The notes beneath the pieces were generated by a model. The model was given only the letters and a program-made list of their open reading frames with translations. It was not told where the DNA came from and did not search any database. A program made the translations under genes and the position numbers. Positions 7,388 through 8,057 of a stretch of DNA of 8,057 nt are shown here, piece after piece; the first letter of the stretch is position 1; every line of letters begins with the position of its first letter. Origin of the DNA: Chloroflexi bacterium RBG_16_57_11 (GTDB lineage Bacteria > Chloroflexota > Anaerolineae > Anaerolineales > UBA4823); NCBI GenBank assembly GCA_001795165.1, contig MGNS01000111.1, positions 1 to 8,057 of the forward strand. Direction: 5' to 3'.

Positions 7388-8057
7388 ATGCGAGTCCTGT
7401 TCATTAACAGCCGTCCGGATGCTCTTCGAAACCCAGGTGGAGACACCATCCAGGCGCAGAAGACCAAGGACGCTCTCGAAAGGCTGGGAGTGAGCGTGGA
7501 GGTGCGCGCCTCGGATGACCTGGCCAATCTTCCGGCAGTCGATTTGGCCCATATCTTCAACCTCCAGGAACCAGAGCCAGCCTGGGCGGCGTTTCAAACT
7601 TTGGAAAAGGCGGGCATTCCCGTAGTGCTCTCACCAATCTATTGGGATGTGCTTGCTTTTTGGGCCGAAAATGCCCTAAATGAGCAGAGGCGTTGGCGCC
7701 AATTGGCCGGTCTGCTGGGTAAAGAGATTGTGCGCCGACTCTATCTAAGTTGGCAACACCTCAAGAAGCCCTCGAGCCACAGCTGGCAGACCCAACGCCA
7801 TCTTCTTATGCTCGCTCGCCGCTCATTACCAAATTCGAAATCCGAAGCGCGTTTGCTTCAGAGATTCTTCAACCTGAATGGTAAATTTCAGGATCAGGTG
7901 GATATCGTACCCAACGCCATCGATACCGAATTGTATGAGCCAATTCCTGCTCACAGCCAGGAGTTATTGCGACAGTTTGGCTTGCGCAATTTTGTCCTGC
8001 AGGTAGGCACAATAAACCCGGTAAAGAATCAGCTTGGCTTGATCGAGGCATTGTTTG
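7388..8057 (+). CDS. GT4-like glycosyltransferase, N-terminal part (3' end outside window)
   Basis: This open frame begins at ATG 7388 and runs to the window end without a stop (223 codons plus one base), so it is a 3'-truncated gene rather than a small ORF. It starts MRVLFINSRPDALRNPGGD, with a GGD turn typical of the acceptor domain of GT4 glycosyltransferases, followed by a helix beginning TIQAQKTKDAL. Near the end VDIVPNAIDTELYEP (about residues 175-189) matches the interdomain motif, and FVLQVGTINPVKNQLGLIEAL matches the first strand and KN-x-x-LI-x-AL helix of the donor domain. The E-x7-E signature would lie outside the window. Residues about 95-155 form an unusually long, basic, helical insert (rich in Arg, Gln and Trp) before the interdomain motif; it could help membrane or acceptor contact (inference). 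No Shine-Dalgarno is visible. It follows the toroid-protein gene by 18 bases. Confidence 0.85.
   Translation, partial: MRVLFINSRPDALRNPGGDTIQAQKTKDALERLGVSVEVRASDDLANLPAVDLAHIFNLQEPEPAWAAFQTLEKAGIPVVLSPIYWDVLAFWAENALNEQRRWRQLAGLLGKEIVRRLYLSWQHLKKPSSHSWQTQRHLLMLARRSLPNSKSEARLLQRFFNLNGKFQDQVDIVPNAIDTELYEPIPAHSQELLRQFGLRNFVLQVGTINPVKNQLGLIEALF

Overview
The window is a densely packed, one-direction stretch of a cell-surface polysaccharide or glycoconjugate biosynthesis locus. All seven genes I can support lie on the + strand. Junctions run from an 8-base overlap to gaps of 15 to 40 bases, and I see no convincing internal terminator, so a single polycistronic unit is likely. Both edges cut through genes: the first CDS lacks its 5' part and the last lacks its 3' part. 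GC looks moderate (mid-50s % by eye). Most starts lack a good Shine-Dalgarno sequence. The host is probably a free-living bacterium. A Chloroflexota (Anaerolineae-like) or similar environmental lineage would fit the gene style, but that is a guess and nothing here fixes the phylum.

Region 1 (1-2755) holds two tandem paralogues of the asparagine-synthase family. The first is present only as its C-terminal 282 residues. The second is complete (887-2755, 622 aa) if it starts at the ATG beginning MPGLVGY. That start leaves it without the Cys2 nucleophile of class II glutamine amidotransferases. Another glutaminase-site position is also changed, and a catalytic-site motif of the synthetase half is altered, although the PP-loop SGGLDS is intact. 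The two copies align without any gap over the shared 849 bases but as a mosaic: blocks of 100% or about 95% nucleotide identity alternate with clearly diverged blocks. This is the pattern expected from gene conversion between neighbours.

Region 2 (2785-6136) holds three glycosyltransferases: two GT4-like retaining enzymes (GT-B fold) and one GT2-like inverting enzyme (GT-A fold). The second and third are coupled by an overlapping stop/start.

Region 3 (6176-7369) encodes a 397-residue soluble protein built of about five helical-hairpin repeats (alpha/alpha-toroid type). It is probably a glycan-active enzyme (hydrolase, lyase or epimerase class), but I cannot name its reaction.

Region 4 (7388-8057) is the start of a further GT4-like glycosyltransferase, cut by the window end.

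Working model (inference): the glycosyltransferases assemble an oligosaccharide on a carrier at the cytoplasmic face of the membrane. The paired ATP-dependent asparagine-synthase-like enzymes decorate a sugar, perhaps by forming an amide on a carboxylated residue without using glutamine in the usual way. The toroid protein trims or modifies the glycan. Export, polymerisation and nucleotide-sugar genes are not in this window and would be expected outside it.
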